Below are positions 17,847 through 26,779 of a DNA stretch of 64,000 nt, piece by piece. Under the pieces are notes generated by a model. It was not told where the DNA came from. It saw nothing but the letters and a program-made list of their open reading frames with translations, and searched no databases. The position numbers and the translations under genes were made by a program. Position 1 is the first letter of the stretch; the number at the start of each line of letters is the position of its first letter. The DNA lies in NCBI GenBank assembly GCA_026224775.1, contig JAMFRP010000014.1, positions 1 to 64,000 on the forward strand, in the 5' to 3' direction. The DNA is from Bacteroidota bacterium (lineage in GTDB: Bacteria > Bacteroidota > Bacteroidia > Sphingobacteriales > Sphingobacteriaceae).

Positions 17847-17898
17847 ATAAAACAAAGCATCATTGCCACGCTTCACTTGCAATGATGCTTTGTTTTAT
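17847..17898 (-). terminator. Perfect 20-bp hairpin made from half of a family A repeat
   Basis: The arms 17847-17866 and 17879-17898 are perfectly complementary over 20 bases around a 12-base loop. The loop and right arm (CCACGCTTCACTTGCAATGA) match the right half of the family A palindrome, and TTTTTGGACAGCTTCTAAGG (17903-17922) matches its outer motif. The left arm seems to have been rewritten to pair with the right. A+T-rich ends would allow termination in either direction. Confidence 0.65.
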
Positions 17899-17959
17899 TA
17901 TTTTTTGGACAGCTTCTAAGGGATTAACTTATTAATCAGCTATTCTACCATGCGTTAAA

Positions 17960-17999
17960 ATCACTAAAGGGCTCTCTGTATAGCTGGCCCTTTAGTGAT
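17960..17999 (-). terminator. Hairpin downstream of the GH99-like lipoprotein gene
   Basis: ATCACTAAAGGGC (17960-17972) pairs with GCCCTTTAGTGAT (17987-17999), 13 bp around a 14-base loop, starting 16 bases past the gene's stop. On the minus strand it is followed by TTTTAACG, a short T-run. Confidence 0.65.
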
Positions 18000-18015
18000 C
18001 AGATGTGTATTAACA

Positions 18016-19551
18016 TTAATTAGTGGTAGTGGCGCTTACCTGGCTACTATTTACGCTTTCACCGCCATTAATATGCCCGGTTGATATTACATAATAATAG
18101 GTAGTATTGCCAGTAAGCCCAGTATTAGTATAAGTACCACCAGTAACACCCGCGGCCACGGTAGTATAAGGGCCACCGCTGGTTGTAGCTCGTTTCACAT
18201 TATAACAAGGCGCATCCGTAACCTGCGACCAGTTGATCTGTATAGAAGTACTCGACAGCACGTGGGGAGTTAGACTTGCCGGAGCTGTAAATACAAAAGG
18301 TGTAAAAACGGTGCTGGTATAAGCTATTTGTTTTTTAATCATTTGCGCACCGTCTTTAATAAGTCGGAGATAAAAGTCTGAACTTACGTGGGTACCGTCA
18401 GCATCAAGTGTTAAAAAATACTTGCCAGCAGGTATGCCCCCGGAATCCTCTGCAAGATTAAAGACCGCTGTGCCCTCGTTCATCTCATCAAACATGGACA
18501 CATAAACACTTTGAATTCCTGCCTGATAGCCCCCGGCAAATTGCGACCACATAAAATTCCCGTGTGAACGTGGGATTTGATTTTTGGGATCGGTGGTCGG
18601 GTCGGTATTGTAAAAGGCAAAACCTGGATACATATCGGCCTGATAATCCAAACCGTGGGCATTGCAATAATTCAGGTCAGTGGTATATAAATTTGGCCAG
18701 TTTGACGCGGCTGTTTTCCCCACCATCCAGGCCATAATCATATTCCCGGCATTATATGCGGGTTGATTAGCTGTATCCGTAGCAAAATTATCAAGCGGAC
18801 ATACAATAACATAACAGCCCTGGTTTTTGAACCAGTTTATGGTATTTTCCCAATCGGCTACAGAGCCACGGCCAGAAACACCAACTCCCCACAAAGCAAC
18901 TACCGGTTTTCCATTCTGATGCGCATAAGCCGACGATGATGTTAAATGCTGCGTATTCACAATGGTATTTGTCCAGTCGGTCTCAACCGGATCGGTGGCG
19001 CTGCAATCATACATAATATAAAATTTACGGCCGTAAGTTTGCGCTGCGGTCATTACTTTAAGTTGAACGGCGTCATGAAAATCTTTTATACTACCCGCCG
19101 TTGTATAACTTCCAAAGCGCTGTACTGCAATACAGTCGATGCCGCTTTGCTGCATCCATAGTACATGGGTATTAACCACCTGTTGATCATCCGAAGAAAA
19201 TAGTTTTGCCGGATTGCCATCACCTAAATTGCCAGTATAAGCAGGCTGTTGAACACCTGCCTGGTAAAAAGGTACGCTACCATATGATGCTGAATATTGC
19301 CGCATATCGGGCCAGTTTTCCAGATTAACATGCGAGCCATACGCGTTAATCGGTGAGCCATCACCGGCGCAGGAAAACCATCCTTGATAACCCACCGTTA
19401 CCTTACCTACTACATCTCCTGGAGATGATGCAAATGAAGCGTTTGATGTTTTTACATTTAAGCCTGTGGATGTTTTTCCTACATAATTTTTTGAACAGCC
19501 AAAACAAAGCATGGCTATTACCGATATTATAAAAAATTTAGGTCTTCTCAT
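18016..19551 (-). CDS. GH99-like (endo-mannanase/xylosidase-type) lipoprotein with fibronectin III domain
   Basis: This 511-residue protein is a lipoprotein (signal ending LCFGCSKN, Cys19). Residues 45-400 look like a GH99/GH71-like TIM barrel: VGYQGWFSCAGDGSP at the start, WMQQSGIDCIAVQRFGSY, GRKFYIMYDCSA, and VYVSMFDEMNEGTAVF near 355, where the acidic EMNEGT cluster could supply catalytic residues. A C-terminal fibronectin type III module (about 425-510) follows. The substrate is unknown; alpha-mannan or another cell-surface glycan is possible by family. No sugar transporter or regulator lies next to it. Confidence 0.78.
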   Translation of the reverse strand: MRRPKFFIISVIAMLCFGCSKNYVGKTSTGLNVKTSNASFASSPGDVVGKVTVGYQGWFSCAGDGSPINAYGSHVNLENWPDMRQYSASYGSVPFYQAGVQQPAYTGNLGDGNPAKLFSSDDQQVVNTHVLWMQQSGIDCIAVQRFGSYTTAGSIKDFHDAVQLKVMTAAQTYGRKFYIMYDCSATDPVETDWTNTIVNTQHLTSSSAYAHQNGKPVVALWGVGVSGRGSVADWENTINWFKNQGCYVIVCPLDNFATDTANQPAYNAGNMIMAWMVGKTAASNWPNLYTTDLNYCNAHGLDYQADMYPGFAFYNTDPTTDPKNQIPRSHGNFMWSQFAGGYQAGIQSVYVSMFDEMNEGTAVFNLAEDSGGIPAGKYFLTLDADGTHVSSDFYLRLIKDGAQMIKKQIAYTSTVFTPFVFTAPASLTPHVLSSTSIQINWSQVTDAPCYNVKRATTSGGPYTTVAAGVTGGTYTNTGLTGNTTYYYVISTGHINGGESVNSSQVSATTTN

Positions 19552-19968
19552 TTTTTTGGTTTTTGGTTTAGATTTTGGTTAATTTTTTGTTAATTGATAG
19601 TTGGCACCATTAAGGTCCGTTTAAACACTAAGGGGGTCTGTTTGCTAACATAAATTGGAGTTAAGGTTATATAATTGGTTATGTAATATCACTTTACCCG
19701 ATTAACAGATACTTAAAAAAACATTAATAACCTGAATTATTACCCAAATCTGGCATGTGAATGAGGAATAGGGATGTGTGCAAATGCAATTGGTGAAATC
19801 CAACCCATCCACCCGTGGAGCAATAGCAATACTGGTATAAGTTTAAACCAACTGTTTTTATGTTAAATTTTAAATCAGTTGGTTGGCCTGTCGCTGATAA
19901 TTAATATCTTGAGCCTGTAACAAAGCCGTACAAGCCTAAGTCTTATACAGGCAACCATAGCCATTAGC
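19552..19968. other. Intergenic region between the GH99-like gene and the MacB-type permease
   Basis: This 417-base, A+T-rich stretch separates divergent genes and must hold both promoters. The first 40 bases are T/G-rich (repeated TTTTGGTT), serving as the leader of the minus-strand gene. I see no strong hairpin, repeat-family copy or convincing open frame in the rest. Confidence 0.5.
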
Positions 19969-21204
19969 ATGCCGGTAAAAACAACTTATAAAGAAAACAT
20001 AGCCATTGCCTTAACCTCTATCAAAGGAAACAGGTTGCGCACATCGCTTACGGCACTCATCATCGCTATTGGCATCATGGCGCTGGTGGGTATTTTAACT
20101 GCAATTGACGGCATCAGGCAGCAAACCAATAACGCGTTCGCAGGGTTGGGAGCAAACTCCTTTACCATAGCCAATACCGCCGACCTGGGCTTCGGGCAGG
20201 GTGGCCATCAAAAAATATATCCGCCGATAACTTATGAGCAGGCCGTTAGTTTTAAAAGTAAGTTTGCCTTACCTACTGTTATCACTATTAATTTAAATGT
20301 TACGGGTACAGGCATTGTAAAATACGGCAGCATCAAAACCAACCCCAATATATCAGTATCAGGCACTACGGATGGTTATATGCAAACTACCGGGCATAAA
20401 ATGGCTTACGGAAGATTTTTTTCTTCGGATGAGCTACTACATGGGGAAAACGTGGTGGTTATTGGCGACGAGATAAAAGATAAGTTATTTAAAAAAGACG
20501 ACCCGGTTAATAAATCAATTTTGATTGGTAGTAATCGTTTTAAGGTTGTGGGCGTTTTCGCCAAAAAAGGATCGAGCATGGGGGCGGGTGATAAATTTTG
20601 CGTGATACCTGTTTTAAAAGCGAAACAGATTGACACGGTTAGCAACCCTACATTTAATGTTACGGTAATGGTCGCTAGTCCGGAGGCGTTAGATGCTACC
20701 ATTGGTGAAGCGACATCCTTGTTTAGAAACGTGCGCGACCTGCATATCGGCAAAGATGATAACTTTAATATCCAGCGCAGTGATTCTATTCAGAAACAAT
20801 TGGCGGGCCAGTTAGATGGCATTACTTATGGTGGTATTGCCATTGGCGTTATTACATTGATTGGCGCAGCCATTGCGCTAATGAATATTATGCTGGTATC
20901 GGTTACTGAGCGTACCCGCGAAATAGGCCTGCGAAAAGCCATAGGCGCCACGCCATCCATCATCCGTAAACAATTTTTGATTGAGGCTATAGTAATATGC
21001 CTGATTGGTGGTGTTTTGGGAATATTTTTAGGGATGCTTATTGGTAACGTAGTAGTAATTTTAACCCAGGGCAGTTTTGTAGTGCCTTATTTATGGATAG
21101 GCATAGCGTTAGTGGTTTGTACCGGGATCGGATTGCTATCGGGATTTTACCCTGCTAATAAGGCTTCGAGATTGGATCCGGTTGAATCGTTGAGATACGA
21201 ATAA
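19969..21204 (+). CDS. MacB/FtsX-type ABC transporter permease (stand-alone)
   Basis: This 411-residue protein has an N-terminal membrane helix (SLTALIIAIGIMALVGILTA), a large MacB_PCD-type periplasmic domain (about 50-260) and an FtsX domain with three further helices, including TEREIGLRKAIGAT as TERTREIGLRKAIG near 320 and ending FYPANKASRLDPVESLRYE, the usual signature. MacB-type proteins drive export by mechanotransmission from a cytoplasmic ATPase. Here no ATPase domain is fused or adjacent, so a partner must lie elsewhere. It might work with the TolC/MacA pair at 3.7-6.6 kb; that is inference only. Confidence 0.92.
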   Translation: MPVKTTYKENIAIALTSIKGNRLRTSLTALIIAIGIMALVGILTAIDGIRQQTNNAFAGLGANSFTIANTADLGFGQGGHQKIYPPITYEQAVSFKSKFALPTVITINLNVTGTGIVKYGSIKTNPNISVSGTTDGYMQTTGHKMAYGRFFSSDELLHGENVVVIGDEIKDKLFKKDDPVNKSILIGSNRFKVVGVFAKKGSSMGAGDKFCVIPVLKAKQIDTVSNPTFNVTVMVASPEALDATIGEATSLFRNVRDLHIGKDDNFNIQRSDSIQKQLAGQLDGITYGGIAIGVITLIGAAIALMNIMLVSVTERTREIGLRKAIGATPSIIRKQFLIEAIVICLIGGVLGIFLGMLIGNVVVILTQGSFVVPYLWIGIALVVCTGIGLLSGFYPANKASRLDPVESLRYE

Positions 21205-21258
21205 TATATTCAAGAGGTAAGAATCAGGAATCAAGGTTTTGCATTGTGATAAAAAAGA

Positions 21259-21337
21259 TTTGTCATTCTGAGCATCGCGAAGAATCTGTAAAGTAGTTTA
21301 CGCCGGATAGATTCTTCGCGATGCTCAGAATGACAAA
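21259..21337. repeat. Palindromic repeat family B, copy 2
   Basis: TTTGTCATTCTGAGCATCGC on the left and GCGATGCTCAGAATGACAAA on the right are exact inverted complements, with AGAATCT/AGATTCT continuing the stem. The centre GTAAAGTAGTTTACGCC recurs almost exactly in copy 3 (29269-29346). Confidence 0.9.
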
Positions 21338-21365
21338 AGGCTATTAAGATCGAAAGGCGTAAATC

Positions 21366-22145
21366 TTATTTTTTAGTCTTGACTCTTGTTTCTTGATTCT
21401 TTCCCAAAAGCATTATATTCTTGAGCGGGTATTCAAAAAGCAATTTTTCTACGTAGGTGGTTTTCAAAGCATCATGAAACGCGGCGGCATGTTTCAGGTG
21501 GTGCATGTCGCTTGAGATGTAGTCGATCAGTTGATTATCGATCAGGCTTTCGGCGGTGGCTTTGGTTTCTTTGCCGTAGTAGCCCGTTAGTGAAATGGTA
21601 TTCAATTGAAAATCGCAGCCCCAGGAGTGCAGCATTTTGTATTGATCCATGGTCATGTATGGGTAACGCTCGGGGTGGGCCAAAATTGGCTTGTAACCCA
21701 GGTTAACCAACTTTTGTATTACCTGTATGTAGTTTGGCGGCAGGTTGATAAACGAGAACTCAAAAAGCACATGGTTATCGCCAAATACCATCAATTCTTT
21801 TCTATCAATACGTGGTTCAAAAGTTTCGTCGAAGTAATGTTCGGCAGCAGCCTCAACTTCAATATCAATCTGTTGTTTTTTCAGCTCTGCTTTCAGTATT
21901 TCTAGCGCGCTACCAATTGTTTGGGCATTGTTGCGGTAAAAATCAACCATGATGTGCGGGGTGGCGATAATTTTTTTAATGCCTACGGTCATCATCTTTT
22001 TCACCAAAGCAACTGAATCCTCTACGGTTTGCGCGCCATCATCAATCCCCGGCAAAACATGGGAGTGCATATCTACAGCAATCGATTCGTAATTAAAAGT
22101 AACTTCCTTTTTATTACTATTCTTCTTTTTAAATAACCCAAACAT
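21366..22145 (-). CDS. CpsB/CapC-type tyrosine-protein phosphatase (PHP fold)
   Basis: This 259-residue protein has the PHP metal-binding motifs: DMHSHVLPGIDDGA (residues 25-38), TPHI near 63, EHYFDE near 103, AHPERYP near 160 and SDMHH near 215. Family members dephosphorylate the tyrosine-rich tail of the Wzc-like kinase that controls capsule or exopolysaccharide length. It is the last gene of an operon after galE (33-base gap) with uxs and ugd, which fits a role in polysaccharide production. No Wzc-like kinase is in the window. Confidence 0.9.
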   Translation of the reverse strand: MFGLFKKKNSNKKEVTFNYESIAVDMHSHVLPGIDDGAQTVEDSVALVKKMMTVGIKKIIATPHIMVDFYRNNAQTIGSALEILKAELKKQQIDIEVEAAAEHYFDETFEPRIDRKELMVFGDNHVLFEFSFINLPPNYIQVIQKLVNLGYKPILAHPERYPYMTMDQYKMLHSWGCDFQLNTISLTGYYGKETKATAESLIDNQLIDYISSDMHHLKHAAAFHDALKTTYVEKLLFEYPLKNIMLLGKNQETRVKTKK

Positions 22146-22178
22146 GCTGTTTACGCTTTATACCATAACAACCATTAA

Positions 22179-23204
22179 TTAGCTTAATGGGTTTTGGTTT
22201 ATATATTTTTCCCACTCCCAGGCAGATTGCATCATATCACCGATGCCTAATTCAGCCGTCCAGCCAAGTTTTTTTGTCGACTTAGTTACATCGCCCCAAA
22301 CCTGCTCTACATCACCTTCACGGCGAGGGCCTATGCTATAATTCAGCTTAACACCCGTAGCACTTTCAAATGCATGGATGATCTGCAACACGGTAGTCCC
22401 CTGCCCTGTGCCTATATTGAATACATCATAACCTTTAAATTCAGGCTGTTCCATAAGTTTTAGCGCGGCAACATGGGCTTTAGCCAAATCAACTACGTGA
22501 ATGTAGTCTCTAACACAACTGCCATCTGGCGTATTGTAATCATTTCCAAAAACGGTGATTTTTTCGCGTTTGCCTATGGCTGTCTGGGTGATGAATGGCA
22601 CTAAGTTTTGCGGCACACCGATTGGCAATTCGCCAATTAAAGCAGAATCATGTGCACCTACCGGGTTAAAATAACGCAGCGAAATAACTTTATAGTTACT
22701 ACCGGCCGCGACCATATCTTTCAAAATCTCTTCGGCAACCTGTTTAGTATTACCGTAAGGCGATTGTGCCGCTTTTACAGGAGCCTTTTCGGTAACGGGC
22801 AATTCATCGGGCTGGCCGTAAACGGTACAGCTTGATGAGAACACAAAATTTAAAGGCTTGCCATAATAGGCTTCCAATAAATTCAGCATCGAAGAAAAGT
22901 TATTGCGGTAATATTTGAGCGGTTGCTGAACGGATTCCCCCACGGCTTTGTATGCCGCGAAATGGATAATTCCGGTAACATCGGGTTCTTTTTCAACCAG
23001 TTGTTTTACGGCTTTCTCATCGCAAAGATCAAGCTGGTAAAAGGGTGGTTTGTAGCCGATGATCTTGGTAAGCTGATCCAATATTTTAATATCGGAATTC
23101 GACAGGTTATCGATGATAACAGGCTCGTAACCTGAATTTATCAGCTCAACTACAGTGTGTGAGCCAATAAATCCAAGACCGCCGGTAACTAATATTTTAG
23201 CCAT
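22179..23204 (-). CDS. galE: UDP-glucose 4-epimerase
   Basis: It interconverts UDP-glucose and UDP-galactose using bound NAD in the cytoplasm. The 341-residue extended SDR has GGLGFIGSH (residues 8-16), the Ser in FSSSCTVYG near 123, and the catalytic SPYGNTKQVAEE (YxxxK) near 148; it then has RYFNPVGAHDS and a C-terminal GRREGDVEQVWGD substrate-binding segment. Its ATG overlaps the stop of the uxs gene by one base (TAATG). With Ugd and Uxs it should supply UDP-Gal, UDP-GlcA and UDP-Xyl for surface glycans. Confidence 0.95.
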   Translation of the reverse strand: MAKILVTGGLGFIGSHTVVELINSGYEPVIIDNLSNSDIKILDQLTKIIGYKPPFYQLDLCDEKAVKQLVEKEPDVTGIIHFAAYKAVGESVQQPLKYYRNNFSSMLNLLEAYYGKPLNFVFSSSCTVYGQPDELPVTEKAPVKAAQSPYGNTKQVAEEILKDMVAAGSNYKVISLRYFNPVGAHDSALIGELPIGVPQNLVPFITQTAIGKREKITVFGNDYNTPDGSCVRDYIHVVDLAKAHVAALKLMEQPEFKGYDVFNIGTGQGTTVLQIIHAFESATGVKLNYSIGPRREGDVEQVWGDVTKSTKKLGWTAELGIGDMMQSAWEWEKYINQNPLS

Positions 23205-24184
23205 TATTTATTGTAGTAGGTAAAGTCTTTATGCTGAATTTCTTTTTCAGGTAGTGATTTAAAATATTCGTAAGTAATTTTCAAACCTTCGCTGCGCGAT
23301 ACTTTTGGTTCCCAACCTAAAATAGCCCTTGCCTTGGTAATATCCGGGCGGCGTTGTTTTGGATCATCTGTTGGTAAGGGCAGGCTGATCATTTCCTGAT
23401 CAGTACCTGTTAACTTGATAATCTCATCGCCAAATTGTTTAATGGTGATCTCATCAGGATTACCAATGTTCATCGGTTGGGCGTAATCGCTATGCAATAA
23501 ACGGTAAATACCTTCGATCAAATCATCCACATAACAAAAAGAACGGGTTTGTGAGCCATCGCCAAACATGGTTAATGGTTCGCCACGCAGGGCCTGACCG
23601 ATGAAAGCAGGTAATACACGACCATCATTCAGGCGCATACGCGGGCCATAGGTGTTAAATATCCTTACAATGCGGGTTTCTAAACCGTGGAAAGTATGGT
23701 AAGCCATGGTGATAGCTTCCTGGAAACGCTTAGCCTCATCATATACACCACGCGGACCAACAGGATTTACGTTACCCCAATATTCTTCGGGCTGCGGGTT
23801 CACATTCGGGTCGCCGTAAACTTCGGATGTTGAGGCAATCAGCATGCGTGCTTTTTTAGCACGGGCCAGGCCTAACAAGTTATGGGTACCTAATGAACCA
23901 ACTTTTAACGTTTGGATAGGAATCTTTAAATAGTCGATAGGGCTTGCAGGCGACGCGAAATGCAGGATATAATCCAAGTCGCCGGGTACGTATACAAATT
24001 TGGAAACATCGTGATTATAAAACTCGAAATTTTCCAATTTGAAAAGGTGTTCGATATTGCGCAGATCACCTGTTATCAGGTTATCCATCGCGATAACTTT
24101 GTAATCTTCCTTTATAAACCTGTCGCATAAATGCGAACCTAAAAAGCCGGCTGCCCCGGTAATTAATATTGTTTTACGTGCCAT
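23204..24184 (-). CDS. uxs: UDP-glucuronate decarboxylase (UDP-xylose synthase)
   Basis: This 326-residue extended SDR has [15 protein letters not shown] at the N-terminus, [11 protein letters not shown] near 75, the STSEVYGDP segment near 117, catalytic [11 protein letters not shown] (YxxxK) near 145, and [18 protein letters not shown] and the [14 protein letters not shown] stretch are typical of UDP-glucuronate decarboxylases, which make UDP-xylose from UDP-glucuronate. The preceding gene, ugd, makes that substrate; its TAA is immediately followed by this ATG, so the pathway order and gene order agree. Confidence 0.92.
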   Translation of the reverse strand: MARKTILITGAAGFLGSHLCDRFIKEDYKVIAMDNLITGDLRNIEHLFKLENFEFYNHDVSKFVYVPGDLDYILHFASPASPIDYLKIPIQTLKVGSLGTHNLLGLARAKKARMLIASTSEVYGDPNVNPQPEEYWGNVNPVGPRGVYDEAKRFQEAITMAYHTFHGLETRIVRIFNTYGPRMRLNDGRVLPAFIGQALRGEPLTMFGDGSQTRSFCYVDDLIEGIYRLLHSDYAQPMNIGNPDEITIKQFGDEIIKLTGTDQEMISLPLPTDDPKQRRPDITKARAILGWEPKVSRSEGLKITYEYFKSLPEKEIQHKDFTYYNK

Positions 24185-25495
24185 TTAGCTAACTACTTTT
24201 CTGCCTATACTGTTATAATAAAAACCGTGCTCTTTTACCCTATCTAAATCGTACAAGTTACGACCATCAAAAATAACAGGTGCTTTTAATTTTTCCTTCA
24301 TGAAATCAAAATCCGGGGTGCGGAAAACCGACCACTCGGTTATGATCAATAGCGCATCAGCTCCATCAAGCGCATCATAGCGGTTGGTGGCATAGCTAAT
24401 TTTATCGCCTAATATTTTTTTAACGTTTGGCATCCCTTCAGGGTCGAAAGCAATCACTTCGGCACCATCTTTTAGCAGTTCATCAATAATGTACAAAGCA
24501 GGTGCTTCGCGTATATCATCGGTTTCCGGTTTAAACGCTAAGCCCCAAAGCGCGAACTTTTTGCCTTTTAAACCATCTTTATAATAATCCCTTAGTTTTT
24601 CAACCAGTACTTTTTTCTGGATCTCGTTAACATCCATAACAGCATTCAGGATCTTGAAATCATATTTATTTTCTTCGGCTGATTTTGCCAGCGCCTGCAC
24701 ATCCTTAGGGAAGCAGCTACCGCCGTAACCAATACCCGAGAATAGGAAACGTTTTCCGATACGCTCATCAGCACCAATACCACGCCTTACCATATCTACA
24801 TCGGCACCAACCAATTCGCAAAGGTTAGCAACTTCGTTCATGAATGATATTTTGGTAGCCAGGAATGAGTTAGCAGCATATTTTGTAAGCTCGGAAGAGC
24901 GCTCGTCCATAAAAATAACCGGGTTACCCTGGCGTACATATGGAGCATAAAGTTCTGCCATTAGTTTACGTGCACGTTCGTCCAGAGTGCCAACTACAAC
25001 ACGGTCGGGCTTCATGAAATCCTCAACGGCTACACCTTCGCGTAAAAACTCAGGGTTTGATACTACCGCGCAATCCACGGTTGTATTCGCTTTTAAAACA
25101 GCGGTAACTTTATCGGCAGTGCCAACCGGTACGGTTGATTTGGTTACGATAACTTTATAATCCTTAACCAGTTTGGCAATATCCTTAGCCGCGCCTAATA
25201 CATAGCTTAAATCGGCAGAGCCGTCACCACCCGGAGGGGTTGGCAAGGCCAGAAAAATGATCTTGGCATCAGCTATTGCATCGGCAAGGTTGGTTGTAAA
25301 CTGCAACCTGTTTTCACTTATGTTACGATGAAAAAGAATTTCGAGACCGGGCTCATATATGGGCAGCTGGCCTTCTTTCATCATTTTAACCTTTTGTTCG
25401 TTAATATCAACGCAGGTTACCTCGTTTCCTGTTTCTGCTAAACAGGTACCTGTAACTAATCCTACGTAACCTGTTCCTACAACAGCTATTTTCAT
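24185..25495 (-). CDS. ugd: UDP-glucose 6-dehydrogenase
   Basis: This 436-residue enzyme oxidises UDP-glucose to UDP-glucuronate with two NAD. IAVVGTGYVGLVTGTCLAE is the N-terminal Rossmann loop; TKSTVPVGT lies near 120, and the catalytic Cys is in GYGGSCFPKDV near 260. The C-terminal UDP-binding domain contains WGLAFKPETDDIREAPA. It is the first gene of ugd-uxs-galE-cpsB and has a TAnnTTCG promoter box about 38 bases upstream, shared region with the divergent waaA. Confidence 0.95.
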   Translation of the reverse strand: MKIAVVGTGYVGLVTGTCLAETGNEVTCVDINEQKVKMMKEGQLPIYEPGLEILFHRNISENRLQFTTNLADAIADAKIIFLALPTPPGGDGSADLSYVLGAAKDIAKLVKDYKVIVTKSTVPVGTADKVTAVLKANTTVDCAVVSNPEFLREGVAVEDFMKPDRVVVGTLDERARKLMAELYAPYVRQGNPVIFMDERSSELTKYAANSFLATKISFMNEVANLCELVGADVDMVRRGIGADERIGKRFLFSGIGYGGSCFPKDVQALAKSAEENKYDFKILNAVMDVNEIQKKVLVEKLRDYYKDGLKGKKFALWGLAFKPETDDIREAPALYIIDELLKDGAEVIAFDPEGMPNVKKILGDKISYATNRYDALDGADALLIITEWSVFRTPDFDFMKEKLKAPVIFDGRNLYDLDRVKEHGFYYNSIGRKVVS

Positions 25496-25533
25496 AAAGA
25501 TGTATTCTAATTATTGTTATACTTTTATACCGA

Positions 25534-25541
25534 CGAAGATA
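25534..25541 (-). promoter_or_regulatory. Promoter -7 box TATCTTCG for the ugd operon
   Basis: TAnnTTCG on the minus strand; the predicted start near 25530 gives a leader of about 35 bases. It is identical to the box of the candidate ncRNA at 60204-60211. It lies inside the longer reading of the divergent waaA frame, which supports the shorter waaA start. Confidence 0.45.
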
Positions 25542-25555
25542 ATCAAATCAAAATA

Positions 25556-26773
25556 ATGCTGCTAATATATAATATAGGAATCAGTTTATACTTCTGCGCT
25601 ATATACTTTGCCTCATTTTTCAATAGGAAAGCCAAACTCTGGCTCACAGGTCGGAACAACGTTGTTTACAAAAAGTTTGAAAAAAGTTTATGGTTTCATT
25701 TTGCCTCGTTAGGCGAGTTTGAGCAGGGCCGGCCTTTGCTGGAGCATGTAAGAAAAAAACAGCCTGAAACAAAAATCGTTGTAACGTTCTTTTCCCCATC
25801 GGGTTACGAGATCAGGAAGAATACCCCCCTTGCCGATGCGGTTTACTATTTGCCGCTTGATATCGCCGCTAATGCCAGCGAATTTATTGAAGCTATAAAT
25901 CCCGAAGCGGCCATATTCACTAAATATGAGTATTGGTATCATTATTTTAATGAACTGCATAAAAGAGAGATCCCGCTTTATGTTATTTCGGGGATATTCA
26001 GGCCCGATCAAGTATTTTTTAAATGGTATGGCGGCTTGCACCGCAGGATGTTGGGTTTTGTAACATACTTTTTTGTGCAGGATTCAGCATCAAAAGAATT
26101 GCTGCAAACGCTTGGCGTAACCAATGTAGAAGTTAGCGGCGATACCCGTTTCGACAGGGTTTGGGCAAATGCGCAACAACCTAAGGAGTTACACGTAATT
26201 AATCAATTTAAAAACGGCCACAAATTATTTATAGCCGGTAGCACCTGGCCTGATGATGAGGCATTGGTAGTAACCCTGGTAAAAGATTACGCTGATTGGA
26301 AATTCATTTTCGCGCCGCATGAAATTGACGAGGATAAAATTGAAAAGCTGACTGGCTTATTACCTTTAAATTCAGTAATCCGGTATTCGCAGATCGAGAC
26401 TAATCAAATATCACTTAATAATTATCAAACACTGATTATTGATAATATAGGGATGCTGTCGTCGCTTTATCAATATGCTGATGTGGCTTTTATTGGTGGA
26501 GGCTTTGGTGTGGGGATACACAATACTTTAGAAGCCGCGGCTTTTGGCTTGCCAGTAATATTCGGGCCAAAGTATGATAAATTTAAGGAGGCTAAGGATT
26601 TGATCAGTATTAAAGGTGGTTACAGTATTAATGATGAACCGGAGTTAAAAGCCACCGTAGCTTATATTACTGAAGATATACAGCGCTATAATGAAACCTG
26701 CCAAATAGTTAAGGATTATGTAAAGCAAAATACCGGGGCTACGCAAACAATAGCTGATCATATACATTTATAA
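25556..26773 (+). CDS. waaA: 3-deoxy-D-manno-octulosonic acid (Kdo) transferase
   Basis: This 405-residue GT-B enzyme moves Kdo from CMP-Kdo to lipid A precursor at the inner membrane. It begins with a membrane anchor (MLLIYNIGISLYFCAIYFAS), then FHFASLGEFEQGRPL carrying the conserved Glu, TFFSPSGYE, FTKYEYWYHYF, AGSTWPDDEALV and GGGFGVGIHNTLEAAAFG near the C-terminus. The frame is open 14 codons upstream, but family proteins start at the chosen ATG. It is separated from the next gene by 6 bases and heads a four-gene run with lipid- and carotenoid-modifying enzymes. Confidence 0.93.
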   Translation: MLLIYNIGISLYFCAIYFASFFNRKAKLWLTGRNNVVYKKFEKSLWFHFASLGEFEQGRPLLEHVRKKQPETKIVVTFFSPSGYEIRKNTPLADAVYYLPLDIAANASEFIEAINPEAAIFTKYEYWYHYFNELHKREIPLYVISGIFRPDQVFFKWYGGLHRRMLGFVTYFFVQDSASKELLQTLGVTNVEVSGDTRFDRVWANAQQPKELHVINQFKNGHKLFIAGSTWPDDEALVVTLVKDYADWKFIFAPHEIDEDKIEKLTGLLPLNSVIRYSQIETNQISLNNYQTLIIDNIGMLSSLYQYADVAFIGGGFGVGIHNTLEAAAFGLPVIFGPKYDKFKEAKDLISIKGGYSINDEPELKATVAYITEDIQRYNETCQIVKDYVKQNTGATQTIADHIHL

Positions 26774-26779
26774 TTTGTT

